From Plumapathes pennacea (taxonomy: Eukaryota > Cnidaria > Anthozoa > Antipatharia > Myriopathidae): a stretch of 64,000 nucleotides of DNA. The notes under the pieces are model-generated. The model saw nothing but the letters and a program-made list of their open reading frames with translations, was not told the DNA's origin and did not search any database. Made by a program: the position numbers and the translations under genes. Positions 55,101 to 63,750 of this stretch are shown in pieces (position 1 is the stretch's first letter; each line of letters opens with the position of its first letter). The stretch is from the NCBI GenBank assembly GCA_964036295.1, contig OZ038466.1, positions 17,434,597-17,498,596 of the forward strand, written 5' to 3'.

Positions 55101-56307
55101 GGTTGCCAAAAGTAAATTAAATCTGACGCTGACTTAAGATGTGTTACACGGGTCGATTTGCAACGACGATTCTATTTTCTATATTTCTTGCCTAGTAATC
55201 GTCTAAACTATCAATTAATAGGAATCTTTGCACAAAAAATGCCTTTGGCGAAGGTTTGCCATGATTTTGGAGTAAAACCAAAGCGCTAGCTACAACATTA
55301 TAGATGTTGCGCGACAAATCGTCGTTAAATATCGTCTCGTGTAACATCACCTTTAAGGCTTGGTTCAAACATCTAACTTGTTAACTCGTATGCCAAACTA
55401 ATACTGCACTACTAAGCATAAAGCGCTCGGCTTAGAGTGAATTAATTAAATGCGAATGTTCTGCAAGCAGTTAAAAAAGAAAGCGTCAAACGTCTCACGC
55501 ACCAAATCTGTTGTATAAATGATATATGTCAGCGGTTAGGTCTATTTGTGGCGATTCATATGATTTACTGTCAATTTGTTGTTAATTAACCACATTAATT
55601 CTACTTATAGATCGAATTACATAATGTAGATTGACTTTTGAAATACGCCTTAAAAGTTTGGAACTTATCAGAACTTACCATTTTTAACAATGTAGCCGTC
55701 ACACTCGAATCCGTTGGTGACTAGAGAGTGTTGAAACAATAGAAGCATGATTACTAAGAACTTGGATGCAGTCATTTTCCCGTGACTTTCTTCTGTCGGG
55801 TCCGTGTTTTCAAGCTCTTCTCCCCATGCGGAAATGAGGTTTTATATACTCGAGGTTTCTGATTTTGACAAAGAAACAGTATCGAAAGTAATAAAATTAA
55901 CTATGACGTCTAGGCTCGTAAATAGTCTTTTGTTTGCCTCCACCAATCACTGCATTAAGCTGAACTGTATTTAAGAAAAGTAGTTAATTACGTATTCAGT
56001 TGCTCACTAGGCAAAAGAACAGTTTGAAAGTTAAACTCTAAACGCATCATACTTATTAGAGTCCCAATTGATTTAGTCGATGATGTGCAGCATGTGATTC
56101 CATGAATGATCGACGAAGTCCTTTGAGTCGTCACGTTTGATGTGGTCTAATCAATTATAATCAGCGATTCCCACGGTGATTATACTAATTTGCGTTTGCT
56201 CTGTTTATACTTAATGTACATTCAGCAAATCTGGTGAAAATTAAATAAATTTCTTTCAACTGAAAAACCATTACTGTTTTCGTTACTTTTGAAACTGATG
56301 ACTACCT

Positions 56308-56339
<32 letters not shown>

Positions 56340-59300
56340 TTTCTCTAATTTTGTGATGACCAAACCAACCTTTTGGGGAATTATGCATCTATTGTGCGTC
56401 TAACGTTCGACTCAGCCATGACGATAAAACGAAGTCTAACTTTAATTAGGGCCCACTGGTTTGTCTGATAACATAAGCAATGACACTTGGAGGTGTAAGG
56501 AGACTTGGTGTACTCTATGTATATTATAGGGGTACATGATTGTACCAAAGTTTTCAGCTGCTGGAAAAGTTTCCTTCGCTTACTAACTGGGGAGGGGGTG
56601 GGGGGTGGGTGGGGGGAGCGGAATGCAATGGAAGTTATAAAAATCGAAAGTAACGAAAACTTCGACCAAGGCTTGGATTTAACATGCCCCCGAAATACAA
56701 CCGAGGACTGTACGGTCGTTGTTTCAACTTTGAGCTCATGAACACTACAAATCAGTTATTAATTGCGAAGAGTAAACTGAATCCGTCAACTGGTTGAAAC
56801 ATCGAACTTCTCTGTCGGCTCATATGCCGAGCCTAATGCTACGCTGTTAAGTGCACAAAAGGCTTGGCTTACGATGAATCAATTGAGTGTGAATGTTCTA
56901 GAAGCATTTATATTCGATTAAGAGTTTGACAGAACTTACCATTCAAAGCACATAAAATCTTTTCCTGACTGAATTCAACTTAAAGAAGCGTGGTGTCGGA
57001 CTAAATACGAACACAAATTTATTCAGGAAAGAAGGACTGAAATGTTGTTTTAAATTGGTGTCTGGAAGACTCCACTAATCTGACTTAGCTCTAGCCTTTT
57101 GGGGGAAACCAACAATTACTTCCAAAACTGGCCTCTATAGAAACGTGTGACTGTTTGGTGTTATTTTTTGCTTGTTTAGGTTGGGCCAACTTACTTGGCG
57201 AGCGTCTAAATCTATTTTTACTTACAATATATGTTAGTAGGTTTACTGCAGCAATCACATTGTGCTTCCCGTGTCGTAAAATACAGTATAACTGTTTTAA
57301 ATAGACCCGTTATCTGTTCTTTGAAGCGGTCTCAAAATATAGAAGATTTGCTACTTTAAGAGACCTGAGATTGCGCAATTTTCCAGGGGAGCACGCTTCC
57401 GTACTCCCCCCCCCCCCCCCCCCCCCCCCCCCACCTAGAGGGTCGCGCCTACGCGCTAGCTATATATTTCTAATCTGCTGGCTCTACTTCTGCAGTGTTA
57501 ACTTCGAACTTACAATCCTGAGCTTTCAATTTAACCTTAAGAGGTGTCACTGTTCAAACAGAAAGCTCGCTGATGAATCCATCGGAAGGAATTGATATGA
57601 AACTTATGATAGTATATAAAGTGGGTCGGCAGTGTTTCTGAGTTTATCCACATTTCATCTGTTAGAATTTCAGAGCCTTGTGTATTCTTGATGTAAACGG
57701 GTCGAATTGTTCCTTTTCGAGTACATTAGAAACACAGCAGACAAAATAAATCCCAGCATAACTAGTGAATTGGCCACCATGACCAACCAAACAATGGCGC
57801 CGGTAGAGTCACTTGTTATGAACCTCAGTGCTGCAAATGAGTTTAACAAGACTGCGAGAACTACAGCCTCGAGGGTATTCTCAAAAGGGAAGCGATTGCT
57901 GGCAGACTTATAAGGCTTTAGAAGAAGATGTACTGCAAGAGAAACCGTCAGGACAGAGCAAATAAGCACAGTCTGCCAGGAAGGGTACATCTTGAGAAAC
58001 GACAAAGCAGATGCAAGCAGAAGACGACGGCTGAGAAGAACTATCTCGCAGAAATATCGGCATGGTTTGTAACTGGAGCACAGAGGTTCTAGCCATGACT
58101 GTAATTCTGGATCGTCTGCAGTGCTGTCTTCTTGGATTATTTTACGATGCCTGAGCAATAGAGGTAGAAATACGAAGTATGGAACGCTGATGACGTACAC
58201 GGCTAAAGACGCCCAACCCAAGGAACGGAGGATGCTATGAATTCTACTCGGACATTCCACCCAGGGTACGCTTGGCATATATGATATACCGCTGTCCTCT
58301 TCACAGGGAGTCAACGCAGAAATTGTGGCCGTCACAATTGGAAAATATGTGAAGTTAAGAATCGTGATGGTGATTCGTCGACACGTGAATGTCAGGCCTG
58401 TCCGATCTTCACTGCGTTTTCTTAACTTCTGATAAACCAGTTTGGCTGCGCAGTAGAGCCAGGTTAGCGTAATGCAGGCGATTGGAAGAAGTAAGGTAGA
58501 AAGGAGTTTGCCAACTGGGGTGAAGAGTATCGTGAAGTCGCAGGATAAGTCTGTGAAATGCAAGTTCCACAAGCCGCTGAAGTAGTGCTGCGTTGAGAGG
58601 ACTTCCTCGGGCCACACATTCGGCGCAAAAGATATCATAGAATCCAGAAGCTGGACGTAAAACATGTTGATTTTTATCAGCGAATGCAGTTCGTCTCTCT
58701 TACTGTAAATGACCGACACAAAGACGAACAGAGAGAAGCCAAACACCCAGCCAGGAACAACTCCAAGGATCACCAGGATCAGCATCAACAATTCTTGAGT
58801 AACTAAAGCAGCGTAAGCTATCCGTCGATGAAAGTTTGAATTAGAAAATGACCACCACAATATTAAAATGCTGACGACGACAGCAAGCACGGAAATGTAA
58901 AGCTTCGGTCTGTCCTTGGCACATTCGAAGCAGATTTGGCCGCTTTTATAGAATCCATCCAGACAACGAGAACAGAAGCGACCGGTGTTGCCATAGGAAC
59001 AAAGGCAACTGCTGTTACAATATGTCAGCGGCTGGTTTGGTTGCGTCAACGTTCCGTTTGTAGATTCCAGCCAGCAAGAACAATCACCAGAGGGATTGCA
59101 AGCCTTCGGCGAGAAACACTGGCCCAGATGGGATACATTATTCGGTATGGGCTGCGGCCAAAAGCCCTTATTCATTATCATGAAGCTTTTGTTCAAATCC
59201 TGCCAATCCTTGACTTCCGGTTTCTCACAGACAGCTCCGCTCATGCACTCGTGACAAACACCGCTGGTGCCATAGTGGTCCTCATCGCAGACGCAATATC

Positions 59301-62300
59301 TGTAACCATAGTAGCTTGGATCGAGATAAACATGCCCGTCGTTGAACGTGAACCGGACCTGTGGACAAGTGAAGTTATCGCTGTTTTTCACTTTTAGCAT
59401 GTTCTGGAAATCAGGTCTCAAAAATTTCGGATTCATTGCATTTTTCGCTCCTTCTCCGTCGGACATTTCTGGATTGCCAGTGATGTTGAAATATTGCAGA
59501 GTTGTTGCGCTGTAAAGGGATTGTGGCACTGAACCTTTGAGGTTGTTGTTTGAGAGGTCAAGGTACGTGAGCGGGACGTTGTCTGGCCCATTTATCTCTG
59601 GTATAGTCCCGTAGAACTGGTTGTTACCCAGATCGAGTGTAAGCAGTCTGGTGGAAAACCACCACAGTCCTGATAGCTCTCCTCGGATTCCGCAATTGTT
59701 TAAATTTAAAGTTTGTATACCGTGAAAATTTTGAGAAGCATACTTGTCAAAACTCTCGAAGTCCAAAGAGATATTCCGGTTCCCAGCTAAAGAAAGGAAT
59801 TTGAGAGGAATACTTATATTCCCCTCTGGCTTCAATTTCGTGCCGTTATTGAGAGACGTAAAACGGTTCCTTGAAAAATCAACCTGTGCCAAACTTTTGG
59901 TAGTGAAGAAAATTCTTGGAATGTCGCCACTCAGCAGGTTATTGCTCAAGTTAATGTTTTTTAAGTTTGCGGCACCAGGTCTGCATTTGAAACTTGATGG
60001 AAGTTTGCCTTTGATGTTATTTCCTGGTAGTACTACTCTTGATAGTAAACAAGACAAAGGATCTGGTAAAGAGCCCTTAAGTGTCAGCCCAGAAATGAAA
60101 ATAAACGATAGAGATTTGAGAGACAGTAACTCATGCAAGTCCCCTTTCAGTAGTCCTTGGGTATTTTGCAACTCTATGTAGTACAGTTTTGAAAGTCTGC
60201 TTATACTCCTGGGTATAGATCCTGTGAATTTGTTTCCCCCAATGCCCAATAATCTGAGCTTTGCCATATTCCCAAGATCTTCCGGTAAAGCACCAGATAG
60301 CTTTTCGCCAACCATATTGCAAGCTAGCAAGGTCTGCAAATTAGCCAGCTTGGTAATTTGGGGTGGGATTATTCCGCTGTAGCTTGTTCGTGTTATGGAG
60401 AGGGTCAGAAGCTTGGACATATTCGCGTGGAGAAACTCTTTGAATTGTCCACCTAGAGCTGGGTTGTCGTTTGGACAAAGTGCTAATAGGTTACGTAGTT
60501 TCCACAGGTCATCGGTTAGAAATCCGTTCAAGTTGTTGAAAGCTAGCTGAATGCTCTTGACGTAAGGCGCATCTTTGTAACACGTGATGCCATACCACAA
60601 GCAGTGATGCATGCTAGAATTCAACCAACCAGTGTTGTTGCACCAATGATGGCCGCTTGTAGCATGGTAAAGTTTGATCAAGACCTGCTTTTCTTCCTCT
60701 GGTGAGAAGGATTCGTCTAAAGTGATGTTTGGCATGTCGCTAACACGTTTGAGACAGTCGTAACCTTCATTTCCGATGAATACCTCAAAACCTGTGGAAT
60801 TTAATATAGATGAATAAGCTTCGTTTAAACCTATAAATCAAAACATGAACATCGACCTTGTATTGATTGAATGTGCAGTTTACCACCGCGCCGAGCTCTC
60901 AACCAGTCCTTTGCGCACCGAGGTCCCCCATGCCTCAAAAATCGTCGCCCCAAAAATCGAACGCACTTTTATCCGATTTGTTTGAGAAGATTAGTTTCGT
61001 TTGGCCTTTAGTGGAATTTGGTGGCGTACTTTGTCATCGATTTTCCAAAAAGCAACCTTTAGGTTTAGATTCTCTAGCATAAAAGTTCCTTTAGTCGTCA
61101 CGTTTGATGTGATTGGTAGCGGTTTCCACGGTGATTATTATAAATGTACAAACTTGTGTTTGCTGCGGTCGATCGGATTTTCAGTTTCTTTGGGAAAGTG
61201 TTTATTGCCTTGATATGAATGATATGTTTATACATGTATGCAACCAGCAAAACTAGTGGTACTTTAAAGTAGGAACTAATTTAACTGAAAAATCATTGTC
61301 TTCGTTCCTTTTGACACCTATGACTAGTACCGATTTCTCCTCAGACGGTTTTGATTTCAAGCAGGCGTTTTTTCATCAAGGACGAAATGCAAAAGCGCCA
61401 ACCTTTTCGTCACGGCTGTGCTCTCGTAATTTGCATCGGTACAAAAGGGTTAGACAAATACAATGGAGGCTTTGAATCAAATCGAAAGTATGGAAAACTT
61501 CCACTTGGATTTAACATGTGCCGAAGTACAAACTTAACTAATTTTCGCTAGGACTGTATGGCCGCGCTGTTTGAACTTTGGGACTGATGCTTGGTTCAAA
61601 CATCGAACTTGTCAACCCCTAGTTCACTATTGAGTGCATCAAATGTTCGGTTTATATTAAACCAATTGAATGCGAATGTTCTGCAAGTCATGCAGAGTCG
61701 GCGGCCGACCTAACAAAACGGTTTAAGCTTGACTCCGATTCATACGCCAAACATCCCATGTGCCGAGTATATTAGTGATATATGTGAGCGATTAGGGTAA
61801 TTTGTGGTTGTTCACATGACTTAACTGTCACTTTATTGCTAATCGACCACATTAATTCTACTTTTTGATCGAATTGAATAATGTTGATTGACTTTTAATA
61901 TACGCCTCATAAGTTTGGAACTTATCAAAACTTACCATTTGGAACAGTGTGGCCGTTACACTCAAATCCGTTGATAACTGGAGAGTGTTGAACCAAAAGA
62001 AGCGTCATCACCCAGATCCTGGACGCAGTCATTCTCCTGTGTTTTGTGGGCGTTACCGCTGTCTTCTTCTGCAGAGAGCGTCTGTGTTCTCAAGCTCTTC
62101 TTCCAGCGAAAATGAGATTGGATATACTCGAGGATTCTGATTTTGACAGAATATCGAAAGTAAATTATCTTTGACGTCACGGCTCGTGAACAGTCCTTTG
62201 TTTGGCTCCACCAATCACTACAAGCTGAACATTATTTGAGAAAAGCAGTTTATTACATATTCACATGGTTACTCGATAAACAGTTAGTTATTCTGTCTTT

Positions 62301-63750
62301 AGTTTTCAACTTGCTGAAGTATGGAGCTTTAGACACATCGCCGTCAGAGTCAACTTATCAGCCATGATGAAATCAGTCTTAACTTTGATTAGACTATAAG
62401 ATATCGGCCCACTGGTTTTGTTTTGTATACATCTTTCCTGATGCGGAAATAATCTGGAGGCGATGTTCTCATGATTGTACTGACGTTTTTAGCTGCTGGT
62501 AGAGTTTCCTTTGCTTACTAACTTAGTAAATTCATATGTTTATATTTTTAGCCGGCTTCACGAAGCATGAAACTAAGGTGGATTAGTTATCATACGTCAC
62601 CACGTGTGTCTCATACTTTGCAGTTAAAAATAGATTCATACATCACGTCCCTGGGAACCGATTAAAAAAAAGAAGCGGAAAACAATGGAAGTTATGAAGA
62701 TCGAAAGTAGGAAACCTTCGACTTGGATTTAACATGCCCGCGGAAGTACAAACGAAGACTGTACGCTTTCGGTTGATGAACAACTAATGTTTGAACCAGT
62801 TGACGGTTTTTGGTTACTTTACTCTTCGCAATCAGTAAGCGTTTCTTATGATAAGGAATGGTTACTGATTGCGAAGAGTAAAGTAACCAAATCCGTCGAC
62901 TGGTTCAAACATCGAAATTCTCAGTTCTTATGCCAAGTCTATAAAATGCTCGGCTTACAATGAATCAATTGAGTGCGAATGTTCTACAAGCAATAACTAT
63001 AATCGATTAGGAGTTTTGACGGAACTTATTAGAACTTACCATTCAAAGCACTCAAATCCGTTTGTGAATGGAGAGTGTAATATACACACGTGCGCCAGTT
63101 GAAAGTCAATCAATCAGCAAAGCATCATGGATGATAATGACGTACAAGGAACATCCAATAACAGAGTATTGAACTAAAAGAAGCGTGGTATCTGACTGTA
63201 TACGAACACATATTTATCAGGAAAGAAGAACTGCAACTTTGCTAAATTTATGTCTGGAAGACTCCACTAATCTGACCAAGCTCTAACCTCTTGGGGGAAA
63301 ACCACAATTAGCATATGTAATAAATAGGACTACATACTGTCCAATTTGGAATAATTGGATGAGAAAAATTCCTAGGACTGCCAAAATGTTTTAGTCAGAG
63401 GAATTTTTCGAATTTAATTATTTCCAAATTGGACAGCAATTAGTCTTGTTAAATGTGTTAATTATATTGTACACACGAGGAAATAAAAAAAATGCTGTTA
63501 TTTGTGTAGACATTTATTGTATATAACGATAACTGCAAACTGTCCAATCAATTCCTAATTAGAAAGTTTGAAAAATTAAGAAGTAATACAGTGGTTGCTT
63601 GTGTGGGATTTCGAGTGTACAATATAATTATTCCCAAAACCGGCCTCTATAGAAACGTGTGACTGTCAGGTGTGTTTTTTTGCTTGTTTAGGTTGGACTA
63701 ACGAGTACGGAGGGTTTACAACTTACCTGGCGAGCGGAGAAGATGAAGAA
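34162..63750 (+). CDS. OGFOD1: Prolyl 3-hydroxylase OGFOD1 (partial, C-terminus beyond the window)
   Basis: 2-oxoglutarate/Fe(II) dioxygenase that hydroxylates a proline in ribosomal protein uS12 (RPS23) and affects translation and stress granules. Exons: 34162-34316, 34616-34635, 34888-35036, 35407-35453, 35617-35717, 36487-36576, 36737-36763, 36869-36960, 37095-37223, 38275-38388, 38818-38897, 39171-39324, 39995-40142, 63692-63750. All phases fit and give 455 residues; the human protein has about 542, so roughly 60 residues should follow. The iron ligands are H163 and D165 (in CHDDE) and H226 (in SFHQ); the 2-oxoglutarate arginine is R238 (in TRLSISGW). The second dioxygenase-like domain starts about residue 260. 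Exon 2 is a 20-nt microexon, chosen because its donor GGTAAGAG restores frame. Intron 13 is 23,549 bp and contains three genes on the other strand. Confidence 0.93.
36251..36432. mobile_element. Hairpin MITE in OGFOD1 intron 5
   Basis: AAATATATAA..TGTAATATAGC..AGGAAGTTGGGAGAACAC at the left is the reverse complement of the right arm ending TATATATTT. The loop is about 40 bp. Confidence 0.75.
37836..37980. repeat. 28-bp tandem repeat in OGFOD1 intron 9
   Basis: The unit GACTGGGTAGCTGTCTGGCT plus GACTGATT is repeated about five times. The surrounding intron (37,270-38,120) is rich in degenerate CAGTCAGTC/TCAGCTA text. Confidence 0.85.
39433..39715. mobile_element. hAT-like MITE, copy 3 (reverse orientation, diverged)
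   Basis: CGCGGAAGTACGTTC and TGTTTCCGCGGTGTC ends, with GTCTTGAGGTTTTACG inside in the opposite orientation to the copies at 11,309 and 16,628. It contains a 22-bp direct duplication (ATAGTATAAACACGACCAAA). Confidence 0.6.
40258..40435. mobile_element. piggyBac-like MITE, copy 3 (diverged)
   Basis: Matches the copy at 20,718 in TTTCTCACCAGA, TTTGCTCAGA and TCTTGAATGGTTA. The right side GAAGGGATTAA is retained and the left end is eroded. It lies between OGFOD1 exon 13 and the stop of receptor copy A. Confidence 0.6.
40716..47311 (-). CDS. LRR / Cys-rich / multi-pass membrane receptor-like protein, copy A
   Basis: Two coding exons: 47215-47311, then 40716-43837 (intron 43838-47214), total 1,072 residues. 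Exon 1 encodes [22 protein letters not shown], a signal peptide. The mature protein starts near GFECDGY. An LRR N-cap with WxNxTGW and CSWYGITC is about residues 66-104. LRRs of the plant type (LxLxNNxLxGxIP) fill about 105-475, for example [13 protein letters not shown] near 442. A cysteine-rich EGF-like stalk is about 505-660. About ten hydrophobic helices span 661-1057, and a basic tail of about 18 residues follows. No kinase, TIR or death domain is present. Function is unknown; a surface recognition receptor is an inference. The longer open frame from the ATG at 43,781 is only the second exon. Both large mobile insertions lie in its intron. Confidence 0.88.
44171..44856. mobile_element. 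Multi-hairpin MITE
   Basis: Ends ATTACACG and CGTGTAAT. It contains successive hairpins: 44,171-44,309 (TTACACGGCGGCTTGAAG and complement), 44,327-44,494 (ACACGAGTGTTTTAC and complement) with a perfect palindrome at about 44,391-44,413, and 44,511-44,646 (TTACACG..GTGTAATA). The aligned position in copy B near 54,230 lacks it. It may be several nested copies of one family. Confidence 0.7.
45080..46327. mobile_element. Foldback (FB-like) element with subterminal repeats
   Basis: A near-complete inverted repeat of about 1.25 kb. The ends are TATGGCGTTCCGTTACGGAC and its reverse complement, the arms are roughly 600 bp each, and the centre is about 45,710-45,755. Inside each arm is a 42-bp tandem unit containing TCGAAGTCGAAAACTCTTC. 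Copy B at 54,591-54,600 has the uninterrupted site ACAACATAGCG, so the target duplication is ATA or CATA. The open frames inside encode no recognisable transposase. Confidence 0.85.
48600..48660 (-). pseudogene. Decayed receptor first exon (unit A)
   Basis: The motif ACTTACCATTCAAAGCACA matches 63,034 and, more weakly, the active exon-1 donor regions. Downstream it has lost the signal-peptide coding text. An equivalent lies at 56,936-56,990 in unit B. Confidence 0.5.
48847..48880 (+). pseudogene. Decayed copy of OGFOD1 exon 14 (unit A)
   Basis: TTGTTTAG|GTTGGGCCAACTTACTTGGCGAGCG matches the acceptor and both ends of the exon at 63,692. About 20 nt of the middle (ACGAGTACGGAGGG region) are lost, and the 3' end and donor are gone. 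The upstream flank (CTGGCCTCTATAGAAACG near 48,795) is also shared with 63,637. Confidence 0.8.
49320..55775 (-). CDS. LRR / Cys-rich / multi-pass membrane receptor-like protein, copy B
   Basis: Exons 55679-55775 and 49320-52438, total 1,071 residues, same layout as copy A. Exon 1 is identical to copy A over all 97 nt, while the 3' half and 3' flank are closer to copy C. One residue is deleted in the loop after the fourth transmembrane segment ([10 protein letters not shown] against [11 protein letters not shown]). The frame stays open upstream of the acceptor at 52,439-52,440 to an ATG at 52,508. I reject that start because the splice joins the same G codon as in A and C and supplies the signal peptide. 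Confidence 0.88.
52764..52960. mobile_element. piggyBac-like MITE, copy 4 (reverse orientation)
   Basis: Left TTAA at 52,760-52,763, right end GAGAGTGAAAGGG. The interior is the reverse complement of copy 1 (TTTCTGGTGAGAAACTGAAG). It sits in the intron of receptor copy B. Another copy begins at about 63,966 and runs off the window. Confidence 0.65.
55841..55848 (-). promoter_or_regulatory. TATA box of copy B
   Basis: On the minus strand the sequence reads GAGTATATAAAACC, a canonical TATA box ending about 66 bp upstream of the ATG at 55,775. The aligned site in copy A (47,377-47,384) reads TATGTAAA, and in copy C (around 62,120) it reads GAGTATATCC. Confidence 0.5.
56936..56990 (-). pseudogene. 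Decayed receptor first exon (unit B)
   Basis: Near-identical to the remnant at 48,600, with a donor-like CTTACCATTC and no remaining signal peptide. Confidence 0.5.
57180..57213 (+). pseudogene. Decayed copy of OGFOD1 exon 14 (unit B)
   Basis: It has the same truncated sequence as the fossil at 48,847, 8,333 bp away, with the acceptor still intact and the middle and donor missing. The deletion therefore predates the duplication that made these two units. Confidence 0.8.
57670..62032 (-). CDS. LRR / Cys-rich / multi-pass membrane receptor-like protein, copy C
   Basis: Exons 61936-62032 and 57670-60791 (intron 1,144 bp), total 1,072 residues. Exon 1 has diverged ([22 protein letters not shown]) but keeps a signal peptide and the same phase. 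The LRR region has the most substitutions of the three copies, clustered about residues 270-340 of the full protein (for example [35 protein letters not shown]). The transmembrane part is almost identical to copy B. Intact open frames in all three genes argue that they are functional. Confidence 0.88.
62787..62912. repeat. Inverted duplication in unit C spacer
   Basis: ATGTTTGAACCAGTTGACGG..CTTCGCAATCAGTAA pairs with TTACTGATTGCGAAG..GGTTCAAACAT, arms of about 50 bp. Units A and B have only one arm (48,418-48,475; 56,752-56,810). Confidence 0.75.
63030..63080 (-). pseudogene. Decayed receptor first exon (unit C)
   Basis: On the minus strand CACTCTCCATTCACAAACGG ATTTGAGTGC and a donor GTAAGTTC resemble the end of exon 1 of the receptor genes (HSP..NGFEC). 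No ATG or signal peptide precedes it, and the phase is shifted by one base, so it cannot serve as a first exon for the known main exons. Confidence 0.6.
63338..63436. repeat. Inverted repeat upstream of OGFOD1 exon 14
   Basis: CTGTCCAATTTGGAATAATT and AATTATTTCCAAATTGGACAG flank a loop with GAAAAATTCCT / AGGAATTTTTC arms, about 100 bp, MITE-like. Confidence 0.65.
63692..63750 (+). other. OGFOD1: OGFOD1 exon 14, separated from exon 13 by 23.5 kb
   Basis: The acceptor TTGTTTAG precedes an exon whose phase (2 nt completing the G left at 40,142) matches exon 13. It encodes [20 protein letters not shown], which closely matches the [20 protein letters not shown] segment of human OGFOD1, and ends at donor GTAAGA at 63,751. 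This is the evidence that OGFOD1 continues across the receptor cluster. Confidence 0.92.

Larger units (their letters stand above)
56309..57432. repeat. Homopolymer runs in the receptor spacers
   Basis: T run at about 56,309-56,339 and C run at 57,406-57,432. Counterparts in unit A are a G-rich run near 48,262-48,287 and a shorter C run near 49,074-49,082. The lengths differ between otherwise near-identical units. Confidence 0.7.
40716..63750. repeat. Three tandem segmental-duplication units
   Basis: Each unit runs receptor main exon, intron, active exon 1, spacer with a recurring module (AATGGAAGTTAT..AATCGAAAGTA), decayed exon 1, then an OGFOD1 exon-14 copy that is decayed in units A and B and intact in C. 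The receptor stop codons lie at 40,716, 49,320 and 57,670, spacings of 8,604 and 8,350 bp. The module appears near 46,505, 48,137, 48,308, 54,775, 55,030, 56,628, 61,463 and 62,685. Confidence 0.85.
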
